Assembly: GCF_026342435.1 (NCBI RefSeq)
Contig: NZ_JAPEMT010000001.1
Location: forward strand, 1-64,000
Source of the DNA: Streptomyces sp. NBC_00237
Lineage (GTDB): Bacteria; Actinomycetota; Actinomycetes; Streptomycetales; Streptomycetaceae
DNA: 64,000 bases
Direction of reading: 5' to 3'
Shown here: positions 17,509 through 27,526 of the stretch, piece after piece
Layout of the letters: every line of letters begins with the position of its first letter
Numbering within the stretch: the first letter of the stretch is position 1
Position numbers and translations under genes: made by a program
Notes under the pieces: generated by a model
Seen by the model: only the letters and a program-made list of their open reading frames with translations
Database searches by the model: none
Told to the model about the DNA's origin: nothing

Positions 17509-18462
17509 TCAGGCGGCGGCGACCGTCAGCCTGCTCAGCTCGGCGTCCGTCAGCTGGAGGTCCGCCACCGCGAGCAGCGCCGGGAGCTGCTCGACCGTGC
17601 GGGCGCTGGCGATCGGGGCGACCACGGTCGGGCGGGAGGCCAGCCAGGCCAGGGCCACGGACGCGACCTCGGTCTCGTGCGCGGCGGCCACCTCGTCCAG
17701 GGCGGCGAGGACCGCACGGCCGCGCTCGGTGGTCAGGTGCTTGGCCGCGCTCTCGGCGCGGGCGCTGTTCACCGCCTCGCCGTCGACGCGGTACTTGCCG
17801 GTCAGGAAGCCGGACGCGAGCGCGTAGTACGGGACGGCCGCCAGGCCCGCCTGCGAGGCGACCTCCTGGAGCTCGCCCTCGTACGTGTCGCGGGAGACGA
17901 GGTTGTAGTGCGGCTGGAGCGCCGTGTACTTCGCGAGGCCCTCGCGCTCGGCGAAGTCCAGCGACTCCCGCAGCCGGTCGGGCGCGATGTTGGAGGCGGC
18001 CACCGCGCGCACCTTGCCGTCCCGTACGAGCTGGTCGAGAGCGGCGACGATCTCCTCGACGGGCACGGTCGGGTCGTCGTAGTGCGTGTAGTAGAGGTCG
18101 ATGTGGTCGGTGCCCAGGCGGCGCAACGATTCCTCGGCGGCGGCCTTGACGGTGACCGCGCTCAGGCCCTTGTACGAGGGGTGCGCGCCGCCCTTCGTGG
18201 CGACGACGACGTCGTCCCGGTTGCCCCGGGCGGCCAGCCACTCGCCGAGGAGGCGCTCGGACTCGCCACCCTCGTTGCCCGGCGCCCAGGCCGAGTAGAC
18301 GTCGGCGGTGTCGATGAAGTTGCCGCCGCCGGCGGTGTACGCGTCGAGGACGGCGAAGGACTGGTCACGGTCGGCGGTCCAGCCGAAGACGTTGCCGCCG
18401 AGGGCGAGCGGGAACACGTCGAGACCGGAGTTGCCCAGCGGGCGAAGAGGGGAGGAAGTCAT
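17509..18462 (-). CDS. aldo/keto reductase
   Basis: 317-aa TIM-barrel NADPH-dependent oxidoreductase of the YajO/Tas-like group. The catalytic tetrad is readable: Asp and Tyr in FIDTADVYSAW, Lys in VVATKGGAHPSY and His in DLYYTHYDDPTVPVEE. The cofactor-binding C-terminus is VVAPIASARTVEQLPALL. The ATG at 18462 is preferred over a TTG twelve bases upstream, which has its purine tract too close. Physiological substrate unknown; likely cytoplasmic aldehyde/ketone detoxification. The gene stands alone between convergent prsW and the peptidase gene upstream. Confidence 0.9.
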   Translation of the reverse strand: MTSSPLRPLGNSGLDVFPLALGGNVFGWTADRDQSFAVLDAYTAGGGNFIDTADVYSAWAPGNEGGESERLLGEWLAARGNRDDVVVATKGGAHPSYKGLSAVTVKAAAEESLRRLGTDHIDLYYTHYDDPTVPVEEIVAALDQLVRDGKVRAVAASNIAPDRLRESLDFAEREGLAKYTALQPHYNLVSRDTYEGELQEVASQAGLAAVPYYALASGFLTGKYRVDGEAVNSARAESAAKHLTTERGRAVLAALDEVAAAHETEVASVALAWLASRPTVVAPIASARTVEQLPALLAVADLQLTDAELSRLTVAAA

Positions 18463-18540
18463 GTCGTACGACAACCCCCGCGCCCGCCGGGCCTATTCCG
18501 TGCACGAGCCACGGATGGGTGGCCCGACGGGTGGGACGGC

Positions 18541-19824
18541 TCAGACGGTCAGGCCCTTGCCGCGCAGCCAGGCCGCCGGGTCGATGCCGTCGCCGCCGGG
18601 CGTGTGCACCTCAAGGTGCAGGTGCACGCCGGAGACGTTGCCGGTGGCGCCCATGTTGCCGATGACCTGGCCCGTGGTGACCTGCTGGCCCGCCGAGACG
18701 TTCATCTGCGAGAGGTGGGCGTACCAGACCTCGGTGCCATCCTGGAGTTCCAGCACGATCCGGTAGCCGTACGGCCCCGACCAGCCCGCCGACTTGACGG
18801 TCGCGCCGTGCACGGCCTTGAGCGGGGTGCCCGCCTGGCCCGCGAAGTCGAGGCCGGTGTGCTGCCCGGAGGACCACATCGAACCGGCCTGCCCGTAGGT
18901 GGCGGTGAGGGTGTACGAGGAGACGGGCAGCGAGAAGCTGGCGGCGAGCTTGGCGAGACGCTCGGCCTCCGCCTTGGCCTCGGCTGCGGCCTTCTCCCTG
19001 GCCTCCTTCGCCGCCTGCTCCTTCTCGGCCTGCTCCGCCTTGGCGTCGGCCGCCTTCTGGGCCTTCTTCGCCTCGGCGGCGGCGTCCTTCACGGCCTGCT
19101 CGCGGGCCTCCTGCCGGACGGCCTCGTCGGCGGCGGCGCGCTGCTGGTCGGCCTGCTGGAGGATGCGGGCGCGCAGGCTCTCACCGGCGCCGGTGGACTG
19201 GCCCCCGGCAGAGGCGTGAGTGGCGGCGGCCGGAGCCGCGGCGACGGCGACGCCCGCGTCCGCTGTGTCATCGTCATCGGCGTCCGTGTCCGCATCCCCG
19301 ACCAGCGCGCCCACGCCCGGCAGGGACGTGGCGTCCGGCAGCGAGTCGGCGAGCGAGTCGAGGGACTCGGTGATCTGGTCCGGCAGCGATATCGACACGG
19401 CGGGCTTGTCCTGCGCCGTGGCGATGCCGCCCGCACCGACGGCGGCGATGACGCCGACGCCCAGGACCGTGGAGCTGCGGGCGAGGGAGCCGCGCTGCTT
19501 GGCGACCCGGTGCTTGCCGCGTACGGGGGCGAGGGTGTCGGCGGTGGGGTTCCACTCCTCGGCGGAGGCCGCGGGAGCCGCGGAGCCGTCCGGAGCGTCG
19601 AATTCCACGAAGCCCTCGAAGCCTCCGCGAGGCTGCTGCGGGATCTGGGACGCCTGGGGTGAGTGCGGATCCTGCGGTGCATGCGTGACCTGCGGCGCCA
19701 GGACGGCGGTGTCCCCGATGCCGGGTCCCGCCTCGTGGTCGTCGTTCGGAACGCCGTACGCCTGGTAGGAGAACCCAGGGGCCGAGAAAGCGGGGGCTGC
19801 GGAGGCAGACCTGTTGGACGCCAC
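18541..19824 (-). CDS. M23 (LytM-type) peptidase, membrane-anchored or secreted, under c-di-AMP riboswitch
   Basis: 427 aa. A hydrophilic N-terminus of about 110 residues is followed by one hydrophobic segment (TVLGVGVIAAVGAGGIATAQ), which acts as signal or anchor. Then come an Ala/Asp linker, a highly charged Ala/Glu/Lys coiled coil (about 235-300) and a C-terminal LytM domain. The zinc ligands are seen in HTGLDF and HLHLEVHTPGG. It should cleave peptidoglycan stem or bridge peptides, or activate other hydrolases. The GTG at 19824 has AAGGAG eight bases upstream. The 5' leader contains a cyclic-di-AMP (ydaO-type) riboswitch at 19850-19965, tying expression to cell-wall and osmotic signalling. 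All catalytic residues are present, so an active enzyme is likely. Confidence 0.9.
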   Translation of the reverse strand: MASNRSASAAPAFSAPGFSYQAYGVPNDDHEAGPGIGDTAVLAPQVTHAPQDPHSPQASQIPQQPRGGFEGFVEFDAPDGSAAPAASAEEWNPTADTLAPVRGKHRVAKQRGSLARSSTVLGVGVIAAVGAGGIATAQDKPAVSISLPDQITESLDSLADSLPDATSLPGVGALVGDADTDADDDDTADAGVAVAAAPAAATHASAGGQSTGAGESLRARILQQADQQRAAADEAVRQEAREQAVKDAAAEAKKAQKAADAKAEQAEKEQAAKEAREKAAAEAKAEAERLAKLAASFSLPVSSYTLTATYGQAGSMWSSGQHTGLDFAGQAGTPLKAVHGATVKSAGWSGPYGYRIVLELQDGTEVWYAHLSQMNVSAGQQVTTGQVIGNMGATGNVSGVHLHLEVHTPGGDGIDPAAWLRGKGLTV

Positions 19825-19849
19825 GGGGGCGCGCTCCTTTCCTTCCTTC

Positions 19850-19965
19850 TCGCCTACCGGGTTAGCTGACGGGTTCGGAGCAGGAAGGTCTCCTACGGGC
19901 CAAATTCAGCCCGATTCACCCCAAATGGTGGTTCCCCGGTTTCCTCACGGAATTCGGCGCACGCG
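19850..19965 (-). promoter_or_regulatory. ydaO-yuaA cyclic-di-AMP riboswitch
   Basis: Read on the minus strand, the leader of the M23 gene shows the conserved ydaO blocks in order: CGCCGAATTCC, ACCGGGGAACCACCA, TTGGGGTGAATC, GTAGGAGACCTTCC, CCGAACCCGTCAGCTAACCC and GGTAGGCG. The terminal GGTAGGCG can pair with the 5' CGCCGAA to close P1. The element ends about 30 nt before the GTG start. Family knowledge says ligand binding by this class turns expression off, and that actinobacterial copies sit before cell-wall hydrolase genes such as rpfA. A GC-rich stretch upstream (about 19959-19980) could be part of P1 or an expression platform. Confidence 0.93.
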
Positions 19966-20285
19966 CGCGGCGCCGCCTCTGACGACGGCTGGGACGACCG
20001 CACTGCGTTATCGAACGTTAATAGACACACAAGTGGAATTCCAAGCTGTCCCTCTTGATCGTTAACGCTGCGCACGCACCCATGGCCATGACATTCAGGG
20101 CGATATGACAACGAATCAGGGCGGAAGCACGGCTCTCCAACCACCCCTTCCGCCCCACCCTTCCCACCCTCGCAAACCCTCCACAACTGATAGATCGTCA
20201 ATTGTTATGTGAAGAGATCCCTGTCGCGCACACCCCGTGACGGACCGTGCACACCGGTGTGATCCCCCGCCGCGCCGCCCTCCTC
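19966..20285. other. intergenic region, promoter side of the M23 gene
   Basis: 320 bases between the riboswitch and the 3' end of the membrane phosphatase gene. On the minus strand an AT-richer block (about 20010-20065) contains TTGTGTGTC and TATTAACGTTCGATAACG. This makes it the likely promoter for the riboswitch-controlled transcript. No gene is visible. Confidence 0.4.
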
Positions 20286-21584
20286 CTACGGCCGCTTGAC
20301 GATCTCCACCGTCCGCCGCCGCCCCGGCTGCCCCACCCCCGGCCGCCCCACCGCGAGCAGCGCCATGTCGTCGGTCTGCTTGCCGCCCGTGTGCACGCGC
20401 ACATCACTGGTCAGCGCGTCCAGTACGGCCTCGGGCCCGGGAAAGAGCGAGCGCCGCAGCCGCACCGCCGGGTCGTAGAAGACGCCCGCCTGGTCCCGCG
20501 CCTCGGAGAGGCCGTCGGTGTAGAACACCAGCGTCGACCCCGGCGGATACGTGAACTCCCGCGCCCGGTCCGGCCAGTCCCCCAGGTCCCCCATCCCCAG
20601 CGGCAGCGCGAACTCCTCCGGCTCCAGTACGTCCAGCTCGCCGTCCGCGTACAACAGCAGCGGCTCCGGATGCCCCCGGTTCACCAGCCGTACGACGCCC
20701 TCGCCGCGCGGGATCTCCGCGAGCACCGCCGTCGTGAACCCCTCCAGCGCGTCCAGCCCGTCCCGCCGGGTGCCCTCCCGCTCCAGCGCCCGCTCCAGCC
20801 GCTGCGCGACGCCCTCCAGGCTGCCCTCCGTCTCGGCCGCCTCCCGGAACGCACCGACCACCACCGCCACCGCCTCGACGGCCTCAAGCCCCTTGCCCCG
20901 TACGTCCCCGACCACCAGCCGGACCCCGTACGGCGTGTCCTGCACCGCGAAGAGGTCGCCCCCGATGAACGCGTCGGCCTCGGCGGCCTCGTACCGCGCG
21001 GCGATCTCCAGGCCGCCGATCCGGTCCGACGGCGTCGGCACCACGGCCCGCTGCGCCGCCTCCGCGATGACCCGCACCGAGGCGAGCTGGCGGCCACTGC
21101 GCCGGACGACCCGGTTGATCAGGATCGCGAGCACGGACACGGTCAGCACGGTGACCAGCTCGGTCACGGCCACCACGGTCGTCATCTCGTCGTCGGCGAC
21201 CCGCAGCCCGAGGACCGCCAGGATCGAGGCGACGGCGGTCAGCCCGGTGTTGGCCAGCGAGAAGAACGGGGCAGCGACCAACGGGGCCGCCGCGAAGAGC
21301 GGGGAGGAGGTGAAGTCGTCCGGCGTCAGCGCGTCGAAGAAGATGCCGCCGACGATCATCAGCGCGGGCAGCGCCCGTACGAACCGCCGCGTCTTGCGCC
21401 CGCTCTCCTGCGGAACCCCGCTCCTGCCGTCCCCGGGCCCGCCGCTCGCGTCGCCCCCATGTCCGTCGCGCCCGTACCCCGCCACCGTCAGCTCTCCTGC
21501 CCAGGTCCGCACCGGGTGCGGACGGTACCGCTCCCCACCCAGGCTGGCCGGAGCCGCGCCGTACGGCGAATCGACGTCCGCCAT
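20286..21584 (-). CDS. membrane SpoIIE-type PP2C phosphatase
   Basis: 432 aa. A Gly/Asp-rich cytoplasmic start is followed by about three transmembrane segments (roughly 68-160: ALPALMIVGGIFFDAL; TAVASILAVLGL; ELVTVLTVSVLAILI). After a short linker comes a SpoIIE phosphatase domain (about 185-425) with FIGGDLFAVQ, VVGDVRGKGLEA and VFYTDGLSEARD supplying the metal-binding aspartates. Such proteins dephosphorylate anti-anti-sigma factors in response to membrane signals. The ATG at 21584 is used because the following MADVDSPYG is the usual family N-terminus; neither it nor the GTG at 21608 has a good ribosome site. It starts next to the tRNA-fMet terminator (21616-21652), which insulates it. Confidence 0.85.
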   Translation of the reverse strand: MADVDSPYGAAPASLGGERYRPHPVRTWAGELTVAGYGRDGHGGDASGGPGDGRSGVPQESGRKTRRFVRALPALMIVGGIFFDALTPDDFTSSPLFAAAPLVAAPFFSLANTGLTAVASILAVLGLRVADDEMTTVVAVTELVTVLTVSVLAILINRVVRRSGRQLASVRVIAEAAQRAVVPTPSDRIGGLEIAARYEAAEADAFIGGDLFAVQDTPYGVRLVVGDVRGKGLEAVEAVAVVVGAFREAAETEGSLEGVAQRLERALEREGTRRDGLDALEGFTTAVLAEIPRGEGVVRLVNRGHPEPLLLYADGELDVLEPEEFALPLGMGDLGDWPDRAREFTYPPGSTLVFYTDGLSEARDQAGVFYDPAVRLRRSLFPGPEAVLDALTSDVRVHTGGKQTDDMALLAVGRPGVGQPGRRRTVEIVKRP

Positions 21585-21615
21585 GTGGGGGACGGAGCAC
21601 GTACGCACGGGAACG

Positions 21616-21652
21616 CCGAAGGCCCGGAACTCAAGGAGTTCCGGGCCTTCGG
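21616..21652 (-). terminator. rho-independent-like terminator after tRNA-fMet
   Basis: Perfect 17-bp stem CCGAAGGCCCGGAACTC / GAGTTCCGGGCCTTCGG with a three-base loop. It lies 10 bases downstream of tRNA-fMet on the minus strand. No long T-tract, as is usual in Streptomyces. Confidence 0.85.
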
Positions 21653-21662
21653 TGCTATCCAG

Positions 21663-21736
21663 TAGCGGGGACAGGATTTGAACCTGCGACCTCTGGGTTA
21701 TGAGCCCAGCGAGCTACCGAGCTGCTCCACCCCGCG
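21663..21736 (-). tRNA. initiator tRNA-fMet (CAT)
   Basis: The 74-nt cloverleaf starts CGCGGGGTGGAGCAG and has anticodon loop CTCATAA. It is the initiator rather than an elongator because position 1 is C and does not pair with the T at position 72. The anticodon stem also ends in three consecutive G:C pairs (CTGGG/CCCAG). T-loop TTCAAAT is canonical. The 3' CCA is not encoded. Confidence 0.95.
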
Positions 21737-21840
21737 TCGGTAAACACAACCCTACGCCATCCGAAGGACCCCTCGCGACCACCTTGCCGCCCGGGACACA
21801 GCGATGCCCCCTCTCCCGGGACGGGAAAGGGGGCTTCCGG

Positions 21841-21913
21841 TAGGCCGCGTGGGACTCGAACCCACAACCAACAGATTAAAAGTCTGCTGCTCTGACCAAT
21901 TGAGCTAGCGGCC
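21841..21913 (-). tRNA. tRNA-Lys (TTT)
   Basis: 73-nt cloverleaf beginning GGGCCGCTAGCTCAATTGGT with anticodon loop CTTTTAA (anticodon TTT) and T-loop TTCGAGT. It lies 104 bp upstream of tRNA-fMet on the same strand and may be co-transcribed. A TATGCT -10 hexamer lies at 21923-21928 on the minus strand. CCA is not encoded. Confidence 0.95.
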
Positions 21914-22104
21914 CGCGCGCCCCAGCATAACCGCACGGTGCCGCCGTCCTCACGGCCTTGTCCCTGATGGCCGGGAGCGACCGGGCCAGAAAGACCGGCG
22001 TACGGCCCTGCCGGCCCGTCTCGAAAGCCTCGCGGGCACCGGCGGTGCCGGTGCCACCGGTCACCACGCACTGATGTTCCCCACCCAAGTCGCCGGTGCA
22101 GAAG

Positions 22105-22137
22105 AAAAGGGCCCGCTCGGGAAGAGCGGGCCCTTTT
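22105..22137 (-). terminator. terminator downstream of DEAD-box helicase gene
   Basis: Perfect 14-bp stem AAAAGGGCCCGCTC / GAGCGGGCCCTTTT with a five-base loop. The flanking A and T runs make it potentially bidirectional. It lies 28 bases beyond the helicase stop codon. Confidence 0.85.
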
Positions 22138-22165
22138 CAGGGGGTTACTGCGCGTTCAGGCCGAC

Positions 22166-24643
<2,478 letters not shown>

Positions 24644-24837
24644 GCGGATGCGAAACCTCTCGGAGTCTCGGCACGCGCCCAAACTCCGTGAATCGCAAGT
24701 GAAACCGCCTCTATGCGGTCAGCCACGGCAAGGGAGAGTACGCGCCACACGGCGCTCTTCTGTGTCGGCGCCGGGCAATGGGATCAAACGATCTATAACC
24801 ATACGCACCCTCCCCCACACCTGGCAAATCGACTCCG

Positions 24838-25503
24838 CTACACGGCTGCGACCTGCGGTTTTTCGGCGCTCGACCTCACGGCACCCGACCTCACGGCGCT
24901 CGGCTTCACGGCACCCGGCTTCACGCCAGTCGGCGAACTCGTCCTGCGGTACTCCACCGGCGACGGCGAGTCGACCGCCCGGTTCTCCGCCGCGGGGGTC
25001 TCCGAAGGCGTCGGCTGCGGCGGGGGCTCGGTGGGCGTCGGCGTGGGCTCCGGAGGCCGGGTCGGCTCGGGCCGGGTCGGCGTCGGCTCCTCGGCGGGCC
25101 GGGTCGCGGACGGCGTCGGCGCCCCCGGGGACGGCGTGGCACGGCCGCCAGGGGCCCCCGGGGAGGGTGTGACGCCGGGCGGGGGTCCGGCCTGCGCGGA
25201 CGGCGTGGCCGCCGGCCCCGGCGACGCGCTGGGACCGCCCGGCGCGCCGTCGTCCGCCGCCTCGCCCGCCGCCCCCTCGCCCCGTACGACGGGCTTGCCG
25301 TCGCTGCGCCCCTGCCCCTCGCCGCCGACTGCGGCGCCCCCGTCGGGCCCGGCCTGCTCCTGCTTGGCGGCGGGGCGCGCGGGCAGCTTTTCCCCCTCGT
25401 CGTCACCCACGCTCATGCAGCCCGCGGAGGCCGCCACCGCGAGCATCGCGGCAGCGAGCCGGACGTGGCGAACGAGTCGGACAGGGACGGGCGACTGGCG
25501 CAC
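24838..25503 (-). CDS. proline-rich lipoprotein, unknown function
   Basis: 221 aa. The N-terminus is a lipoprotein signal: positively charged start, hydrophobic AAAMLAVAASAG, and lipobox cysteine at residue 29. The mature part is disordered and low-complexity: a charged Gly/Glu/Lys segment, then long Pro/Ser/Thr/Ala stretches (for example PTPTRPEPTRPPEPTPTPTE), ending in Val/Ser/Ala-rich repeats (KPSAVRSGAVRSSAEKP). No enzymatic domain is visible. It may act as a wall-spanning spacer or be rapidly evolving. The GTG at 25503 has GGAGGTG six bases upstream, a strong ribosome site, which supports a real gene despite low complexity. Confidence 0.7.
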   Translation of the reverse strand: MRQSPVPVRLVRHVRLAAAMLAVAASAGCMSVGDDEGEKLPARPAAKQEQAGPDGGAAVGGEGQGRSDGKPVVRGEGAAGEAADDGAPGGPSASPGPAATPSAQAGPPPGVTPSPGAPGGRATPSPGAPTPSATRPAEEPTPTRPEPTRPPEPTPTPTEPPPQPTPSETPAAENRAVDSPSPVEYRRTSSPTGVKPGAVKPSAVRSGAVRSSAEKPQVAAV

Positions 25504-25769
25504 GGGCGCACCTCCGGGGAGACGGCCCCGGGATGCGCCCGCACGGGTCGGCGGCACTCCCACAGCCGTTGGGGTCGGGCGAGTTGGGGTCTGCCCTCTC
25601 AACTCCCATTGCCCCGCCGGGGACACGCGCGGGCCCGCTCGGGCACGCTCTGACCCGCTCGGGCACGCTTTGCCCCGCTCTGACCCGCTCGGGCACGCGA
25701 CCGCCACGGTGCCGCCCCACGCGTGCCGTCCCACCACCACAGCTCGTACGGGCCCCCGCGCGCCCCGCC
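25504..25769. other. intergenic with short tandem repeats
   Basis: The upstream region of the lipoprotein gene contains about three partial copies of a CTCTGACCCGCTCGGGCACG-like unit at 25643-25697. It continues to the 3' end of crcB. No gene or recognised riboswitch is visible. Confidence 0.5.
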
Positions 25770-26144
25770 TCAGCCGCCCAACGCCCGGCCGAGTGCCGCC
25801 CCCAGGGTGACCCCGCCCAGCGCGACCAGCACGGAGACCGCCGCGTTCGCCCCGGCGACGAGGCGCTGCCCGGTCTCGGCCAGCCGCAACGTCTCGTAGC
25901 TGAACGTCGAATACGTCGTGAGGGCCCCGCACAGCCCCGTACCGACCAGCAGCTGTACGGAACCGGACGCCGCGCCGACCGCCACCGCCCCGGTCACCGC
26001 GCCCAGCAGCACGCTCCCGACGGCGTTCACGGCGAGCGTCCCCCAGGGGAAGCCGGAGGTGTGCCGTGCCTGCACCGCACGGTCCGTCAGGTAGCGCAGG
26101 GGCGCGCCGAAAGCGCCGCCGACGGCCACGAGCAACCAGTTCAC
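25770..26144 (-). CDS. crcB: CrcB/FluC fluoride channel subunit (second gene)
   Basis: 124 aa with four predicted transmembrane helices. FluC signatures are GGAFGAPLRYL in TM1, WGTLAVNAVGSVLLG in TM2 (with the conserved Asn) and GLCGALTTYSTFSYE in TM3, where the channel phenylalanines and sodium-site Thr/Ser lie. It exports fluoride as a dual-topology or heterodimeric channel. Paired single-family genes like this usually form a heterodimer with opposite orientations. The GTG at 26144 overlaps the stop of the preceding crcB by four bases (GTGA), indicating translational coupling. Confidence 0.9.
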   Translation of the reverse strand: MNWLLVAVGGAFGAPLRYLTDRAVQARHTSGFPWGTLAVNAVGSVLLGAVTGAVAVGAASGSVQLLVGTGLCGALTTYSTFSYETLRLAETGQRLVAGANAAVSVLVALGGVTLGAALGRALGG

Positions 26145-26602
26145 GCGGCACGCTCCCGCACGGCCCGCTGCTCCGCCCCGCGCACGGCCCTGCGCGTCAC
26201 GACGGCCGCCGCCCACACCGCGCCCAGCGCCCCGGCGAGCGTCCCGAACAGGTAGCCGAGCGTGGTGAGCGGCTCGCCCCGCTCCAGCAGACCGCTCACG
26301 TCCATCGCGTACGTGGAGAACGACGTGAAGCCCCCCAGCACGCCCACCCCGAGGAACGGGCGCACCAGCCGATGCGCGCTCCGCCCGTCCTCGGCGACCA
26401 GCACCATCAGGACGCCGATGAGCCCGGACCCGACGACGTTGATGCCGAACACCGCCCAGGGGAAGCCCCCGGCGGACGCGGGCCAGGCCAGCAGGGCCGC
26501 GTAGCGCGCGGTCGCGCCGAGGGCACCTCCGGCGGAGATCGCTGCGAGCACGGGCCAGGCACCCCTGTCGCCCTTGTCGCCCTTGTCGCCCCTGTCCGTC
26601 AC
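26141..26602 (-). CDS. crcB: CrcB/FluC fluoride channel subunit (first gene)
   Basis: 153 aa. A short charged start (DRGDKGDKGDRG, encoded by a small repeat) is followed by four transmembrane helices. FluC motifs are GGALGATARYAALL, WAVFGINVVGSGLIGV and GVLGGFTSFSTYAMD, with a basic C-terminal tail. It should pair with the adjacent CrcB to form a heteromeric fluoride exporter. It overlaps both neighbours by GTGA: its GTG at 26602 sits on the zincin gene's stop, and its own stop sits on the next crcB start. I saw no fluoride riboswitch upstream. Confidence 0.9.
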   Translation of the reverse strand: MTDRGDKGDKGDRGAWPVLAAISAGGALGATARYAALLAWPASAGGFPWAVFGINVVGSGLIGVLMVLVAEDGRSAHRLVRPFLGVGVLGGFTSFSTYAMDVSGLLERGEPLTTLGYLFGTLAGALGAVWAAAVVTRRAVRGAEQRAVRERAA

Positions 26603-26940
26603 CCGTACCCCAGGGCGTGCAGCCGCTCGTCGTCGATGCCGAAGTGGTGGGCGATCTCATGCACCACGGTGATTTCGGTCTCGGCGACGACGTCGTCGCG
26701 GTCCTCGCACATCCGCAGGGTGGGGCCCCGGTAGATGGTGATCCGGTCGGGCAGCACGCCCGCGTACCACTCCCCGCGGTCGGTCAGGGGCGTCCCCTCG
26801 TACAGCCCCAGCAGGTCCGGATCGTCCGGGGCGGGCTCGTCCTCGACGAACACCGCGACGTTGTCCATCAACCGCGTCAATTCCGGCGGTATCCGGTCCA
26901 GCGCCTCGGCGACCAGCTCTTCGAACTCCTCACGCGTCAT
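26599..26940 (-). CDS. minimal zincin-like metallopeptidase family protein (DUF1025 type)
   Basis: 113 aa. The family hallmark HEIAHHFGIDDERLHALGYG (94-113) contains HExxHxxGxxD, the extended zinc-binding motif of metzincin-like proteases (His94, Glu95, His98, Asp104). The rest is a small alpha/beta fold with an acidic middle (FVEDEPAPDDPDLLGLYEGT). The family is widespread in Actinobacteria, with structure suggesting a protease but no proven substrate. The ATG at 26940 follows GGGGGAG at normal spacing; a GTG nine bases upstream is less likely. It is first in a three-gene overlapping operon with two crcB genes, an association likely historical rather than functional. Confidence 0.8.
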   Translation of the reverse strand: MTREEFEELVAEALDRIPPELTRLMDNVAVFVEDEPAPDDPDLLGLYEGTPLTDRGEWYAGVLPDRITIYRGPTLRMCEDRDDVVAETEITVVHEIAHHFGIDDERLHALGYG

Positions 26941-27526
26941 CTCCAGCACTCCCCCATTCTGCGTCCCCCGCGCCCGCGACGACCTGCCCACTGCTCCACC
27001 TCACCCACCCCGCCCCTCGGGCTCCACTTCCGCCCAACCCCCTCGACTGCGGGACCACCCACCCCCTTGAACTCCACCCCGCCTCACCCCCTCAGCCTCC
27101 ACCCAACCCCCTCGGCCTCCGATTCCGCCTCGCCCCCCCTTGGGCGCCGGGGCCAGCCCCCTCCGCTTCCGCCTCGCCTCCTTGGGCGGCGGGGCCGCCC
27201 CCCGGGGGCGGAACGGGCGGGCAAGGGGGCGGCCCCCCTCGCTCCGGGCCCACCCCGGAGCCGCCCGCCCTTACCTCGCCCCATAGGTGCGCCGCACCCC
27301 GGTGCGCCTGCGGCGGGCCGCCCCAGACCCACCCCTTCACCTAAACTCGCGAGGCTTGGGGGTTCAGACGTGCGGGCGCGTCGTGGCTGGGCGCGCAGTT
27401 CCCCGCGCCCCTAAGGCTCAGCGGAGCCGGGAGCGCACGCGCGGCCGAGCCGCACAGTGACACAGCCCCGCGCCCCTCAAGGGGGCGCCCCGCATACCCC
27501 CGCACCCCCACGGGCATACGCCCCCA
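26941..27526. other. intergenic: C-rich degenerate tract and dispersed repeat copy B
   Basis: No gene. Bases about 26995-27330 are strongly strand-asymmetric (C-rich on plus), with loosely repeated units such as CTCCACCCCGCCTCACCCCC and CCCAACCCCCTCGGCCTCCG. Bases about 27300-27480 carry the modular Streptomyces repeat in minus orientation. The promoter of the metallophosphoesterase gene must lie within or after the repeat. Confidence 0.55.
27345..27480 (-). repeat. dispersed modular repeat, copy B
   Basis: Module 2 is at 27369-27412 (minus: GGGGCGCGGGGAACTGCGCG then CCCAGCCACGACGCGCCCGC). Module 1 is at 27441-27476 (minus: GGGCGCGGGGCTGTGTCACT then GTGCGGCTCGGCCGCGCG). It shares module 2 with copy A and module 1 with copy C, showing mosaic structure. 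Translation of this element yields RRGWARSSPRP-like peptides that are not genes. Confidence 0.75.

Noticed and set aside
26941..27100. Fluoride (crcB) riboswitch upstream of the zincin-crcB operon
   Set aside because: I looked for the conserved GGCGATGGTGTTCGCC-type blocks on the minus strand and did not find them.
27084..27340. Gly/Arg-rich small coding regions on the minus strand
   Set aside because: Composition simply mirrors the C-rich tract; codon positions show no coding bias and no start signal.
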